A stretch of 64,000 bases of DNA from NCBI GenBank assembly GCA_046330315.1, contig JAXLSZ010000004.1, positions 124,001-188,000 on the forward strand, read 5' to 3'. The translations under genes and the position numbers were made by a program. Under the pieces are notes generated by a model, which was not told where the DNA came from, made no database searches, and saw only the letters and a program-made list of their open reading frames with translations. The first letter of the stretch is position 1, and each line of letters starts with the position of its first letter. This DNA is from JAXLSZ01 sp046330315 (GTDB lineage: Bacteria; Actinomycetota; Thermoleophilia; Solirubrobacterales; 70-9). Positions 51,865-59,638 of the stretch are shown piece by piece.

Positions 51865-52814
51865 ACCTGCACGAGGCGGCCGAGTTCCAGGATGCGCTGC
51901 TCGCCGCGGCTCAAGACCTCGACCTCGACGAGCGCTTCGTCGAGAAGGACTACTACCTGACCGAGGTCCTGAGGGTCGTCGTTCGGACGCACCCGGATCG
52001 AACAATCCTCAAAGGCGGCACCAGTCTCTCCAAGGGTTGGCAGCTGATCGACCGCTTCTCCGAGGACATCGACCTGTTCGTCGACCCCGAGGCTTGGACT
52101 CCGCCGCTCGGTAAGAACGGCGTCGATCGCGAGCTCAAGCTCCTTCGCGATGCCATCGCTTCCCATCCAGCGCTCAGCTACGTGGAAGGTGAGGGGAACA
52201 CAATCGGCGGCTTGAGTCGCGAGGACTACTTCAAATACGACTCGCTCTTCGATGAGTTGCCTGGTCTGCGTAGCGCGATCCTGTTGGAACCCGGGGTGCA
52301 GAGCGGGCGGCAGCCCACCGAGGCTGTTCAGATCTCATCGATGGTGGGCGAATACCTCCGCGGTCATAGTGCGAGCGATCTGGCAGACGACGTGGAGCCC
52401 TTCGAAATGACCCTTCTGCATTTCCGGCGCACCTTCGTCGAGAAGCTGTTCATCGTCCATGGCAAGGTCGAGCGCCTGCGTACGGAGGGGCATCCGCTTG
52501 GCCGCGACGCCCGCCACTACGCGGACCTCCACGCCCTTGCTGATCGCCCTGAGGTTTTGGAGATGCTGAGCACATCGGAGTACGACGAAATCAGGGGTGA
52601 CTACGCCCAGCTCAGCCGGCGGTTTTATCCGACGAGCTACAGGCCACCGCCAGAGCTCAGCTTCGCGGGTAGCGATGCCCTCACCCTTCCCGCGGAACTT
52701 CGGGGCCAGATCGAGGTTGACTACGAGGCGGAGTGTCGGCGCCTCTTCCCCGGCCCCTATCCCTCGCTCGACGACGTCATCGAACGGCTCGGCGCGCTAC
52801 GGGATGAGCTATAG
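51861..52814 (+). CDS. AbiEii-type nucleotidyltransferase toxin
   Basis: 317 residues of the DUF1814/AbiEii fold. Nucleotidyltransferase motif ILKGGTSLSKGWQLIDRFSEDIDLF carries the G-G-T-S-L-S-K and D-x-D signatures (about 50-74), and E-K-L-F-I-V-H-G lies further on. Family members transfer nucleotides to tRNA 3' ends and cause abortive infection. GTG 51861 overlaps the antitoxin stop; GTG 51849 is a possible alternative. Confidence 0.88.
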   Translation: MNLHEAAEFQDALLAAAQDLDLDERFVEKDYYLTEVLRVVVRTHPDRTILKGGTSLSKGWQLIDRFSEDIDLFVDPEAWTPPLGKNGVDRELKLLRDAIASHPALSYVEGEGNTIGGLSREDYFKYDSLFDELPGLRSAILLEPGVQSGRQPTEAVQISSMVGEYLRGHSASDLADDVEPFEMTLLHFRRTFVEKLFIVHGKVERLRTEGHPLGRDARHYADLHALADRPEVLEMLSTSEYDEIRGDYAQLSRRFYPTSYRPPPELSFAGSDALTLPAELRGQIEVDYEAECRRLFPGPYPSLDDVIERLGALRDEL

Positions 52815-52845
52815 CCCGCGGTTTCAGTTGAGCTTGCATTGGCAG

Positions 52846-52868
52846 GGCTCCAATTCGGGCTCCAATTT
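52846..52868 (+). repeat. paired 11-bp repeat, candidate integrase arm site (right)
   Basis: GGCTCCAATTC (52846-52856) and GGCTCCAATTT (52858-52868), one base apart, 80 bp before attR and in the same orientation as the left pair. Confidence 0.55.
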
Positions 52869-52948
52869 GAAGGAAAGTCAGCGACACCGGCGGGACCTCT
52901 TGTGCCTGGGTAGACCCGCTCCGTCCTCGGGAAACTGCCTTGGTCCGT

Positions 52949-52990
52949 TTGTGGTCCAGGCGGTCGCGGGTTCGAATCCCGTCGCTCACC
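52949..52990 (+). repeat. attR, 42-bp partial copy of tRNA-His
   Basis: Anticodon loop to discriminator of tRNA-His, without the 5' half, so not a functional tRNA. Identical to attL except A at 52976. Marks the right border of the island. Confidence 0.88.
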
Positions 52991-53026
52991 CCTCGCCCGG
53001 GCGGCGCTGCAGGGTGGGCGGGAATC

Positions 53027-53242
53027 TCACCGTCTCACCCTCAACGGGCGAGCGCCTACCCGCCGGGGCGCAGCAGCACCCCCGATGGGGCGGCGGACGA
53101 GGAAGCTGCCGATCCACCCGGAGGCAAGCACCATGAGCAGCCAGTGGATCCCGGCCAGGGGGAAGTCCGGCACGGAGTCGATGCCCGACCACTCGGGAAG
53201 GCTGGGCACGGAGGATCGCAGGCGCGCGTAGCCTTCCGGCAT
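53027..53242 (-). CDS. possible small membrane protein
   Basis: 71 residues with one hydrophobic stretch (P-L-A-G-I-H-W-L-L-M-V-L-A-S-G-W) and a basic tail. Its ATG overlaps the rightward ATG 53241 on the other strand. No -10 or Shine-Dalgarno supports it, so it may be a chance frame. Confidence 0.28.
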   Translation of the reverse strand: MPEGYARLRSSVPSLPEWSGIDSVPDFPLAGIHWLLMVLASGWIGSFLVRRPIGGAAAPRRVGARPLRVRR

Positions 53243-53888
53243 GGAGGCAAGGAGTCAGGCCGCCCGGCCGGTGGATCCCGCGAGTCGGGCCGGTCTCGTG
53301 CGACGAGCCAGGTCGCTTGCCTGGCTCGGCCTGGCCTGGCACGGCTTCGAAGCGGCCGTCGCCTTTGCCGCCGGGATCGCGGCGGGCTCGATCGCCCTGG
53401 TCGGGTTCGGGGCCGATTCGCTCGTCGAGATGGTCGCCGGCGTAGTCCTGCTTTGGCGCTTCGCGGGTGAGCGCGCGGGCTCCGATCGAGCCGAGCGGAG
53501 GGCTCAGAAGCTGATCGGCGCCAGCTTCCTGGTGATCGCCGTCTACGTCGCCGTGGAGGCGGTCCGCACCCTGCTCGCGGGCCAGCACCCCGAGGCCAGC
53601 TACGTCGGGATCGGCCTGTCGATCGCGACCCTGGCCACGATGCCGCCGCTGGCGGCGGCGAAGGCCAGGGTGGGCGAGGCGCTCGGCTCGTCGGCGACGA
53701 AGAGCGAGGGAAGGCAGAACCTCATCTGTGCCTACCTCTCGGCTGCCCTGCTGATCGGCCTCAGCGCCAACGCGCTGCTCGGCTGGTGGTGGGCCGACCC
53801 GGTGGCGGCCCTCCTCATCGCCGTGGCCGCGGTCCGGGAAGGCCGAGAGGCCTGGCGCGGCAAGAGCTGCGCCGGGGATTGCTGCTAG
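53241..53888 (+). CDS. cation diffusion facilitator-like transporter, short form
   Basis: 215 residues with six membrane helices of the CDF type. The TM2 motif is G-F-G-A-D-S-L-V-E-M, with the metal-binding Asp. In TM5 the usual H-x-x-x-D is not seen (A-Y-L-S-A-A-L-L), and the cytoplasmic C-terminal domain is absent, replaced by a Cys-rich end C-A-G-D-C-C. Metal transport is therefore uncertain. ATG 53241 is leaderless (TAGCCT 53229-53234). Confidence 0.75.
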   Translation: MEARSQAARPVDPASRAGLVRRARSLAWLGLAWHGFEAAVAFAAGIAAGSIALVGFGADSLVEMVAGVVLLWRFAGERAGSDRAERRAQKLIGASFLVIAVYVAVEAVRTLLAGQHPEASYVGIGLSIATLATMPPLAAAKARVGEALGSSATKSEGRQNLICAYLSAALLIGLSANALLGWWWADPVAALLIAVAAVREGREAWRGKSCAGDCC

Positions 53889-54262
53889 CCCGAGCGCTTG
53901 GCCGCGTGGCGGCGGCTGTAGAGCTTTTCGCGAATCGTCATCGCGCCGGGGTGGCCGTCGCCGGGCCACGGGGTGAGCATCAGCAGCAGGCGGGAATCGG
54001 TGCTCGCCGTGACCTCGTGGCGCTCGCTCGGCTCGAGCTCGACGAAGAGCCCGGCGCCGCCCGAGGCGCTGCGGCCGGCGCTCGCCTTCACCTCGACCTC
54101 ACCGCCCAGCACCACCAGCCAGGCCCGCTCGTGCACCTCGTGCTCGGAGAGGCTCTCGCCGGCCGCCAGTTCGAGCACGATCGCCCGCGCATCCGGGGTC
54201 GAGGAGAGGATCTCCGGCAGTCGCGGTCTCAGCTCCAGTGCGGTGAGGTCCCAGCTCTTCAC
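53885..54262 (-). CDS. cupin-domain protein
   Basis: 125 residues of a single small cupin barrel: S-L-S-E-H-E-V-H-E-R-A-W-L-V-V-L-G-G-E-V (metal-binding His/Glu set) and a second strand E-P-S-E-R-H-E-V. Function unknown, perhaps binding a small molecule. GTG 54262 is preceded by AAGGAGGGATC. Its stop overlaps the convergent transporter stop. Confidence 0.75.
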   Translation of the reverse strand: MKSWDLTALELRPRLPEILSSTPDARAIVLELAAGESLSEHEVHERAWLVVLGGEVEVKASAGRSASGGAGLFVELEPSERHEVTASTDSRLLLMLTPWPGDGHPGAMTIREKLYSRRHAAKRSG

Positions 54263-54417
54263 GATCCCTCCTTCGGTTCCGTTGTGCCGAGAGGCGAAGC
54301 CCGTTCGGCGGAGCGCTGCACCAATCGTAGTCGCAGCCAGGCCGCGGGGCGGGAGAGCGCCCCCAGACATCGTCGGCCCTCCCGGGACGGGCCTGCCCGG
54401 CCTCCGGGGAATTGCCC

Positions 54418-55548
54418 TCAGCCGGCGTCCGGCGCGGTCAGCCGGGCGGCGCGAAGCGCCCGCTCCACGGCGGTCATCGAGACGATTCCGAGGCGTCCGC
54501 CGTCGCCGACCACGATCGCGCTGCCCACCCGACGGAAGGCGGGGCGCTCCAGAAGCTCGGCGAGGTCCGTGTCCGGTTCGACCAGCAGGCTGCGATCCGA
54601 TTCCAGGACCGACTCGATCGGGATGCGCTCGAGCTGGTCGGCCGGGATGGTCTCCAGGCGGCCGATCACGGCCAGGCCGAGGACCCCCGCGGGGCCGGCC
54701 ACCGGGAAAGACCGGTAGCGGTAGTGCCTGAAGTACCGCTCGGCCGCCTCCGCCGCCGTGGTCCCGGCCGGAATCGTCACCGCCGGGAAGGAGGCCAGCT
54801 CCCCGACCCGGTGGCCGGAGAAGGTGCGGCGGAGCTCGAGCTCAGCGACCTCGGCGCGACCGGCGAGGGCGAGGAGGACGCCGATCACCGCGAACCAGAG
54901 GCCGGTCGGGCTGCCTGCCCCGAGGGCGAGGAAGATGCCGAGCGCGATCAGCCCGTAGGCGAAGTTGCGCCCGATCTTTGCGGCGGTCGCGGTTGCCCTC
55001 GCCATGTCACCGTTTCGCGTCCACAGGAATGCCCGCAGCAGGCGGCCACCGTCGAGCGGATACGCCGGGATCAGGTTGAACCCCAGGATCAGCACGTTGA
55101 TCAGCAGCTGGTAGTCGACCAGGGCCCGCAGGGCCGCCGGTGCGTCGGCGGGAAGCGCCACGGCGAGGACCCCGAAGAGCGCCGCGATCACCGCCGTCAC
55201 CGCCGGCCCGGCCGCCGCGTAGCGAAGCTCGTCGGCTCCGCTGCGCGGCTCGCCTCGCATCTTCGCCACTCCGCCCAGCAGCCACAGGTCTATGCCCTCG
55301 ATCGCCACCCCGTGGCGCCGGGCGACGATCGCGTGACCCAGCTCGTGGAGGAGGATCGAGGCGAACAGCAAGAGCGCGCTGAGCAGCCCGAGCAGGTAGG
55401 CGGCGAGGGGGGCGATTCCCTCCACCTCGTTCGGGTAGTAGCTGGCACCGAGCGAGAGGGTTATCAGCCCGACGATGACCAGCCAGAGGGGGCTGATCCC
55501 GATCGGGATCCCGGCCAGCCTTCCGAGGCGGATGCTTCCTAGCGGCAT
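54418..55548 (-). CDS. site-2 protease (M50B) with tandem CBS domains, Rip3-like
   Basis: 376 residues. Membrane metalloprotease with H-E-L-G-H (about 69-73) on one helix and NLIPAYPLDGGRL (about 165-177) giving the third zinc ligand. Two CBS domains follow from about residue 240 (V-T-I-P-A-G-T, V-L-E-S-D-R). Same architecture as mycobacterial Rip3 and archaeal S2P with CBS regulation by nucleotides. ATG 55548 has GAGGAGAG upstream. Longer frames overlap the divergent small gene. Confidence 0.92.
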   Translation of the reverse strand: MPLGSIRLGRLAGIPIGISPLWLVIVGLITLSLGASYYPNEVEGIAPLAAYLLGLLSALLLFASILLHELGHAIVARRHGVAIEGIDLWLLGGVAKMRGEPRSGADELRYAAAGPAVTAVIAALFGVLAVALPADAPAALRALVDYQLLINVLILGFNLIPAYPLDGGRLLRAFLWTRNGDMARATATAAKIGRNFAYGLIALGIFLALGAGSPTGLWFAVIGVLLALAGRAEVAELELRRTFSGHRVGELASFPAVTIPAGTTAAEAAERYFRHYRYRSFPVAGPAGVLGLAVIGRLETIPADQLERIPIESVLESDRSLLVEPDTDLAELLERPAFRRVGSAIVVGDGGRLGIVSMTAVERALRAARLTAPDAG

Positions 55549-55612
55549 CGCCGTCTCTCCTCGCTTCTCGGTCTCGGGTCGCTCATCGCCCTCGAAGGCT
55601 AGAGTCCGGGCG

Positions 55613-55912
55613 ATGACGATCCGCGACGTGATCGAACGCCACGGCCACTTCGCCCACGGAGGCAACCCCGACGACGCGGCGGAGACCTGGGCGGAGTCCG
55701 GCTTCTCGGCCGACGAGGTCGAGGAGTGGCTCTCGGCCCGCTGCTTTCACCCCAGCGCGGCCCGCGACCTCGCGGACGCCGGCGTCACCCCGGGGATGGC
55801 CGCGACCCGGACCGAGGCGGGAGCCGGCGACTACACCGACACGGTCGGCTTCAAGGTCGCCGACGGCGATCTCGAGGTCGAGGAGGCCCGCGACATCGTC
55901 GGGGCCACCTGA
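55613..55912 (+). CDS. small acidic protein of unknown function
   Basis: 99 residues, helical, acidic. H-F-A-H-G-G-N and A-R-C-F-H-P-S-A-A-R-D-L-A-D-A-G-V-T-P recall short repeat-like helix pairs. No family recognised. ATG 55613 has TAGAGT (55600-55605) 7 nt upstream. Divergent from the M50 protease gene. Confidence 0.65.
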   Translation: MTIRDVIERHGHFAHGGNPDDAAETWAESGFSADEVEEWLSARCFHPSAARDLADAGVTPGMAATRTEAGAGDYTDTVGFKVADGDLEVEEARDIVGAT

Positions 55913-55928
55913 GGCGTCGCGGCGGCGC

Positions 55929-57041
55929 TCAGTAGCGGAGCAGCGCCGCGACCCCGCCCTGCTCGGAGAGCTCGGCGGCGGCGGCGCCCTCGACGGGTGT
56001 CACCGCGGCGCCGCTGGCGATCGCCAGCTCGATCAGCCGCTCCGTGTCGGGGGTCTCCAGCCCCGAGTCGTAGATCAGGTGCTCGGCACGGCCCTGCTCG
56101 AGCGCCTGGAGGGTCTCCCGGGGTCCGAACGAGCTGCGGCCCTTGGAGTAGGCGGCCTCCTTGACCCTCTCGATCAGCTCCCTCTCGCGGGCGCGGTTCA
56201 GCTCGGGCAGGTGGGCGCGCACCCGCTCGGCGACCTGCGCGGCGGGGACGGAGATCAGGTCGGTTGAGGCGACCTGGCTCACCGGGCAGTCGCCGGCCAG
56301 GCCCTCCTCGAAGCGCGAGACCAGGCCGTCGTCCCCGAATGCGAGCACGGTCCGCCAGCCGAGCTTGCGGGCGTCCGCCCTGGCCAGCCCGCCCGCCTGG
56401 TGGACGAAGCGGTCGCGGTTGGAGTTGAGCCTCTGGCGGTACTGGTCACGGCCGGCCGCCGAGGTCATCTGCCCGGCTCCGGGGTCCCGGGAGGCCGGGG
56501 CCTTGCGCTCGCGCCAGTCCCCGCTGAACAGCTCGAGCTCCCAGTCGTGGAGCTTCTCGAGGCGGCCGAGGTGGGCGTCGAAGAGCCTGATCTTCTCCGA
56601 GGAGAGGACGGCGACCCCGATCGGCGCGCCGTCGTCGAGGATCGCCAGCAGCGGCCCCACCTGCGGCCGCTCCGCGTGGTGGACCTCCGTCGCGCGCGGG
56701 GGGATCTCGGTGACGAACCAGCGCTCCTCGCCGCGCTCCCGGCCGGCTTCGACGAAGCCGATCAGCCCGCGACCGGCCTCCCGGTGCTCGGCCGCGAGCG
56801 TCTGCTCGAGGCGCTCGGCCGTCGCCCGCGCGGCGAGCTGGGAGTCGCGGTCGCCGCCTGCCCGCCCGGCCGCCTCCCGCAACCCCTCGCGCAGCTCGAT
56901 CCACCAGGCGCCGCCGCGGTCGGCGGGGTCAAAGGCCGCGTAGATCGAGAAGACCCCGCCGGGGGGACGCCACGAGAGCAGGCTGGGAACCGCCTCGGCG
57001 GTCGGAATCTGCGCCTCTTCGATCACTTTCGACTTCTCCAT
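55929..57041 (-). CDS. baeRF/VLRF1-type release-factor-like protein
   Basis: 370 residues. Layout fits the bacterial archaeo-eukaryotic release-factor families: S-I-Y-A-A-F-D-P near the N-terminus, an RNase-H-like middle with V-A-V-L-S-S-E-K-I-R-L-F, and a C-terminal eL8/eRF1 domain 3-like segment ending G-G-V-A-A-L-L-R-Y. Such proteins are linked to ribosome rescue or stress by analogy with Vms1/ANKZF1. ATG 57041 is preferred; a longer frame to 57095 lacks support. Confidence 0.7.
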   Translation of the reverse strand: MEKSKVIEEAQIPTAEAVPSLLSWRPPGGVFSIYAAFDPADRGGAWWIELREGLREAAGRAGGDRDSQLAARATAERLEQTLAAEHREAGRGLIGFVEAGRERGEERWFVTEIPPRATEVHHAERPQVGPLLAILDDGAPIGVAVLSSEKIRLFDAHLGRLEKLHDWELELFSGDWRERKAPASRDPGAGQMTSAAGRDQYRQRLNSNRDRFVHQAGGLARADARKLGWRTVLAFGDDGLVSRFEEGLAGDCPVSQVASTDLISVPAAQVAERVRAHLPELNRARERELIERVKEAAYSKGRSSFGPRETLQALEQGRAEHLIYDSGLETPDTERLIELAIASGAAVTPVEGAAAAELSEQGGVAALLRY

Positions 57042-57126
57042 CGTCGGCCTCGCTTGCCTCCGAGTCAAGCTAGAGCCGCGATCGCCGCCCGGCATCGGGG
57101 CGCGCCCACCTTCCCGCAGGGGCGGA

Positions 57127-59550
57127 CTACGGTTTGCGCCGGGAGTCGGCGGGCCCGCTCGAGAAGCGCCGCGCGAGCTCGGCGAGGTGGTCGAGCCGCT
57201 CGGCGACCCTGCCGTAGACCGAGCCCGGCGGGTAGCTGCCGTCGTCGGCCCGCTGGCCCGCCTCGGTGCCGGTCAGGACCTCGATCGCCTCGTCCACGCC
57301 GCCGACCGGCCAGACGGCGAAGCGGCCCTCGCGCACCGACTCGACGACCTCCTCGCGGAGCATCAGGTGACGGGCGTTGGCCGCGGGGACGACCACGCCC
57401 TGCCCGTCGCCGAAGCCCGCCTGCGCGCAGGTCGCGTGGAAACCCTCGATTTTCTCGTTGACCCCGCCGATCGCCTGGACCTCGCCATGCTGGTTGACCG
57501 AACCGGTGATCGCGACGCCCTGTCTGATGGGGACGCCCGAGAGGCTCGAGAGCAGCGCGCAGAGCTCGGCGCAGGATGCCGAGTCGCCCTCGATCTCCTC
57601 GTAGCTCTGCTCGAAGACGATGCTTCCGCGCAGGGCCAGCGGCCTCTCGCCGCCGAACCGCTCGCCGAGGAACCCCGAGAGGATCAGGAAGCCCTTGTCG
57701 TGGATCGGCCCGCTCAGCTCCGTCTCGCGGTCGATGTCGAGCACGTCGCCGCCGCCCAGCCCGGTGCTGGCGGTGATCCGAACCGGGCGGCCGAACTGGT
57801 AGTCGCCCACCCTCGCCACCGAGAGTCCGTTGGCCTGGCCGATCCGCTGCCCGGAGACGTCGATCATCAGCGTGCCCTCGGCGACCAGCTCGCGGATCCG
57901 CTCCTCGACCAGGTTCGAGCGGGCCGCCTTCTCGGAGATCGCCCTCTCCACGTGGCCGGCGCGAACGGCGTCCTCGCTCTCCTTCCCGGCCCAGTGGCTC
58001 GACTCGGCCACCAGGTCGGCGATGTCGGCGAAGCGGGTCGAGACCTTCCCCTGGTGCTCGGCGAGCCGGGAGCCGTGCTCGACGACCCGGGCCACCGCCT
58101 CGCGGTCGAAGTGAAGGAGGCCGTCGGATTCGACCTGGCCCGCGATGAATGAGGCGTAGTCGCCGGGGCTCTCCTCCCTCCAGGGCATGTCGACGTCGAA
58201 GTCGGCCTTGACCCGGAAGAGCTTGCGAACGTCCTCGTCGATCATGTGCAGCAGCGCGTACAGAGCCGGCGAGCCGACCAGGATCACCTTCAGGTCGAGG
58301 TCGATCGGCTCGGGCTCGAGCGTCGCCGTCGGGAACAGGGTGAGCTGCGAGCCGATCGTCTCGATCTCGACCCGTCGCGCCCGCAGGGTCTCCTTGAGCT
58401 TCGTCCACACGAACGGCTGGGAGAGCACGCTGAGCGCGTCGAGCATCAGGTAGCCCCCGTTGGCACGGTGGACCGCGCCGGCCTTGACGTGGCGGTGGTC
58501 CGTGGAGAGCGCCCCGAAGGTCGCCTCGTACTCGATCCTCCCGAAGAGGTTGTAGTAGGTCGGGTTTGTCTCGAAGACCACCGGCGCCCCGTCGCCGCGG
58601 TCGTGGCCGACCAGGAGGTTCGGCTCGTAACGGGCGAAGAAGGCCTGGCGGGCGCGGCGCATCCCGCTGGCGATCGGCTCGGGCACGTTCTGCTCTCCGG
58701 CCTCCCTGGCGCCGAAGTTGCCGAGGTGCTCGACGATGTCCTCGCGCACCCGCTCCAGCCACTCGCCGACCCTGGGGGCCTCCCCGTAGCGGTCCTTGAT
58801 CTCATCCACCAGGTGGCCGATTGCGAACTGCGCCACCTCCCGGTCCAGGGCCCGCAGGCGCTCGCTGCCGTCCCGCTCGATCTGGCGCAGGCGGGTCAGG
58901 GCCGCGGGCATCCGGTCCTCGACCTCCTCGATCCGCATCGTGAACTGCTCGCGCACCTGCTCGGGCAGGCGGCGGAACTCCGCGGGCGGGACCGGCTTGC
59001 CTTCGATCACCGGGATGGTCACCAGGCCCGCGGGGGTCAGCTCCAGTGCCAGGTCGCGCTGGTTGGCGAAGCCACGGAGCTCCCCCAGGACCTCCTCGCG
59101 GCGGCCCTCGACCTCCTCGACGAGCTCGCGGCGGCGATCCTGGTAGTTCTCGCTCTCGAACGCGTCGGGGATGCGGCGGCGCACCTCCTCGACGAAGCCC
59201 CGCATGCCCTCGACGAAGCCCTTGCCCTCGCCGGAGGGGAGCGAGAGCGCCATCGGCCGGTCCTCGTTGGCGAAGTCGAAGAGGTAGAGGCGGTCGGCGG
59301 GGGAGGGACGCTCCGCCGCCTGGGCGCGCAGGTGCGCCTCGAGGGTGGTCCGCTTCCCGGTGCCGATCGGCCCGGTCGCGAAGATGTTGTAGCCGTGAGT
59401 CTCGATCTCCAGCCCGAAGGCCACCGCGTCGAGAGCGCGCTGCTGGCCGATCGTCCCCCGAAGCGGCTCGACCTCGGCCGTCGTCGAGAAGGCGAGGCCG
59501 GCTGGATCGCAGCGCCGGCGCAGCTTCTCGGGTTGGAGCGGATCCGGCAT
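57127..59550 (-). CDS. Lon-like ATP-dependent protease
   Basis: 807 residues. AAA+ Walker A GPIGTGKRTT near residue 54, a long inserted helical region, Walker B-like GGYLMLDAL, and a C-terminal Lon protease domain with catalytic Ser in E-G-D-S-A-S-C (about 655) and Lys in G-V-N-E-K-I-E-G (about 698). This matches the LonC/RadA-like bacterial Lon branch rather than LonA, as the LonA N-domain is missing. ATG 59550 is chosen over 59640 because TATCGT (complement of 59558-59563) lies 7 nt upstream and homology starts there. Confidence 0.88.
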   Translation of the reverse strand: MPDPLQPEKLRRRCDPAGLAFSTTAEVEPLRGTIGQQRALDAVAFGLEIETHGYNIFATGPIGTGKRTTLEAHLRAQAAERPSPADRLYLFDFANEDRPMALSLPSGEGKGFVEGMRGFVEEVRRRIPDAFESENYQDRRRELVEEVEGRREEVLGELRGFANQRDLALELTPAGLVTIPVIEGKPVPPAEFRRLPEQVREQFTMRIEEVEDRMPAALTRLRQIERDGSERLRALDREVAQFAIGHLVDEIKDRYGEAPRVGEWLERVREDIVEHLGNFGAREAGEQNVPEPIASGMRRARQAFFARYEPNLLVGHDRGDGAPVVFETNPTYYNLFGRIEYEATFGALSTDHRHVKAGAVHRANGGYLMLDALSVLSQPFVWTKLKETLRARRVEIETIGSQLTLFPTATLEPEPIDLDLKVILVGSPALYALLHMIDEDVRKLFRVKADFDVDMPWREESPGDYASFIAGQVESDGLLHFDREAVARVVEHGSRLAEHQGKVSTRFADIADLVAESSHWAGKESEDAVRAGHVERAISEKAARSNLVEERIRELVAEGTLMIDVSGQRIGQANGLSVARVGDYQFGRPVRITASTGLGGGDVLDIDRETELSGPIHDKGFLILSGFLGERFGGERPLALRGSIVFEQSYEEIEGDSASCAELCALLSSLSGVPIRQGVAITGSVNQHGEVQAIGGVNEKIEGFHATCAQAGFGDGQGVVVPAANARHLMLREEVVESVREGRFAVWPVGGVDEAIEVLTGTEAGQRADDGSYPPGSVYGRVAERLDHLAELARRFSSGPADSRRKP

Positions 59551-59603
59551 CACCGGGACGATATGGCCTCGGGGGCCGAGCTGCTGCGGGAGGGTACCCG
59601 CCG

Positions 59604-59632
59604 TTGACTCCGGTGCCGCGGCGGGGGATAAT
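59604..59632 (+). promoter_or_regulatory. full -35/-10 promoter of the lipoprotein gene
   Basis: TTGACT (59604-59609), 17 bp, GATAAT (59627-59632), then 6 nt to ATG 59639. The clearest consensus-like promoter in the window, and it leaves no leader. Confidence 0.75.
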
Positions 59633-59638
59633 CGCGGC

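Larger units (their letters stand above)
31897..52990. mobile_element. 21-kb integrative mobilisable element in tRNA-His
   Basis: Bounded by 42-bp direct repeats (31897-31938 and 52949-52990, one mismatch, offset exactly 21,052 bp). Contains a tyrosine integrase and excisionase near the right end, a MobF relaxase with helicase, an AbiE-like pair and three insertion sequences, against a background visibly poorer in GC than the flanks between about 34.6 and 45 kb. No coupling protein, Tra/Rep or pilus genes are seen, so it is more an IME than a complete ICE. Confidence 0.88.

Noticed and set aside
52949..52990. Second tRNA-His
   Set aside because: Only the 3' 42 bases are present; it is the attR copy.
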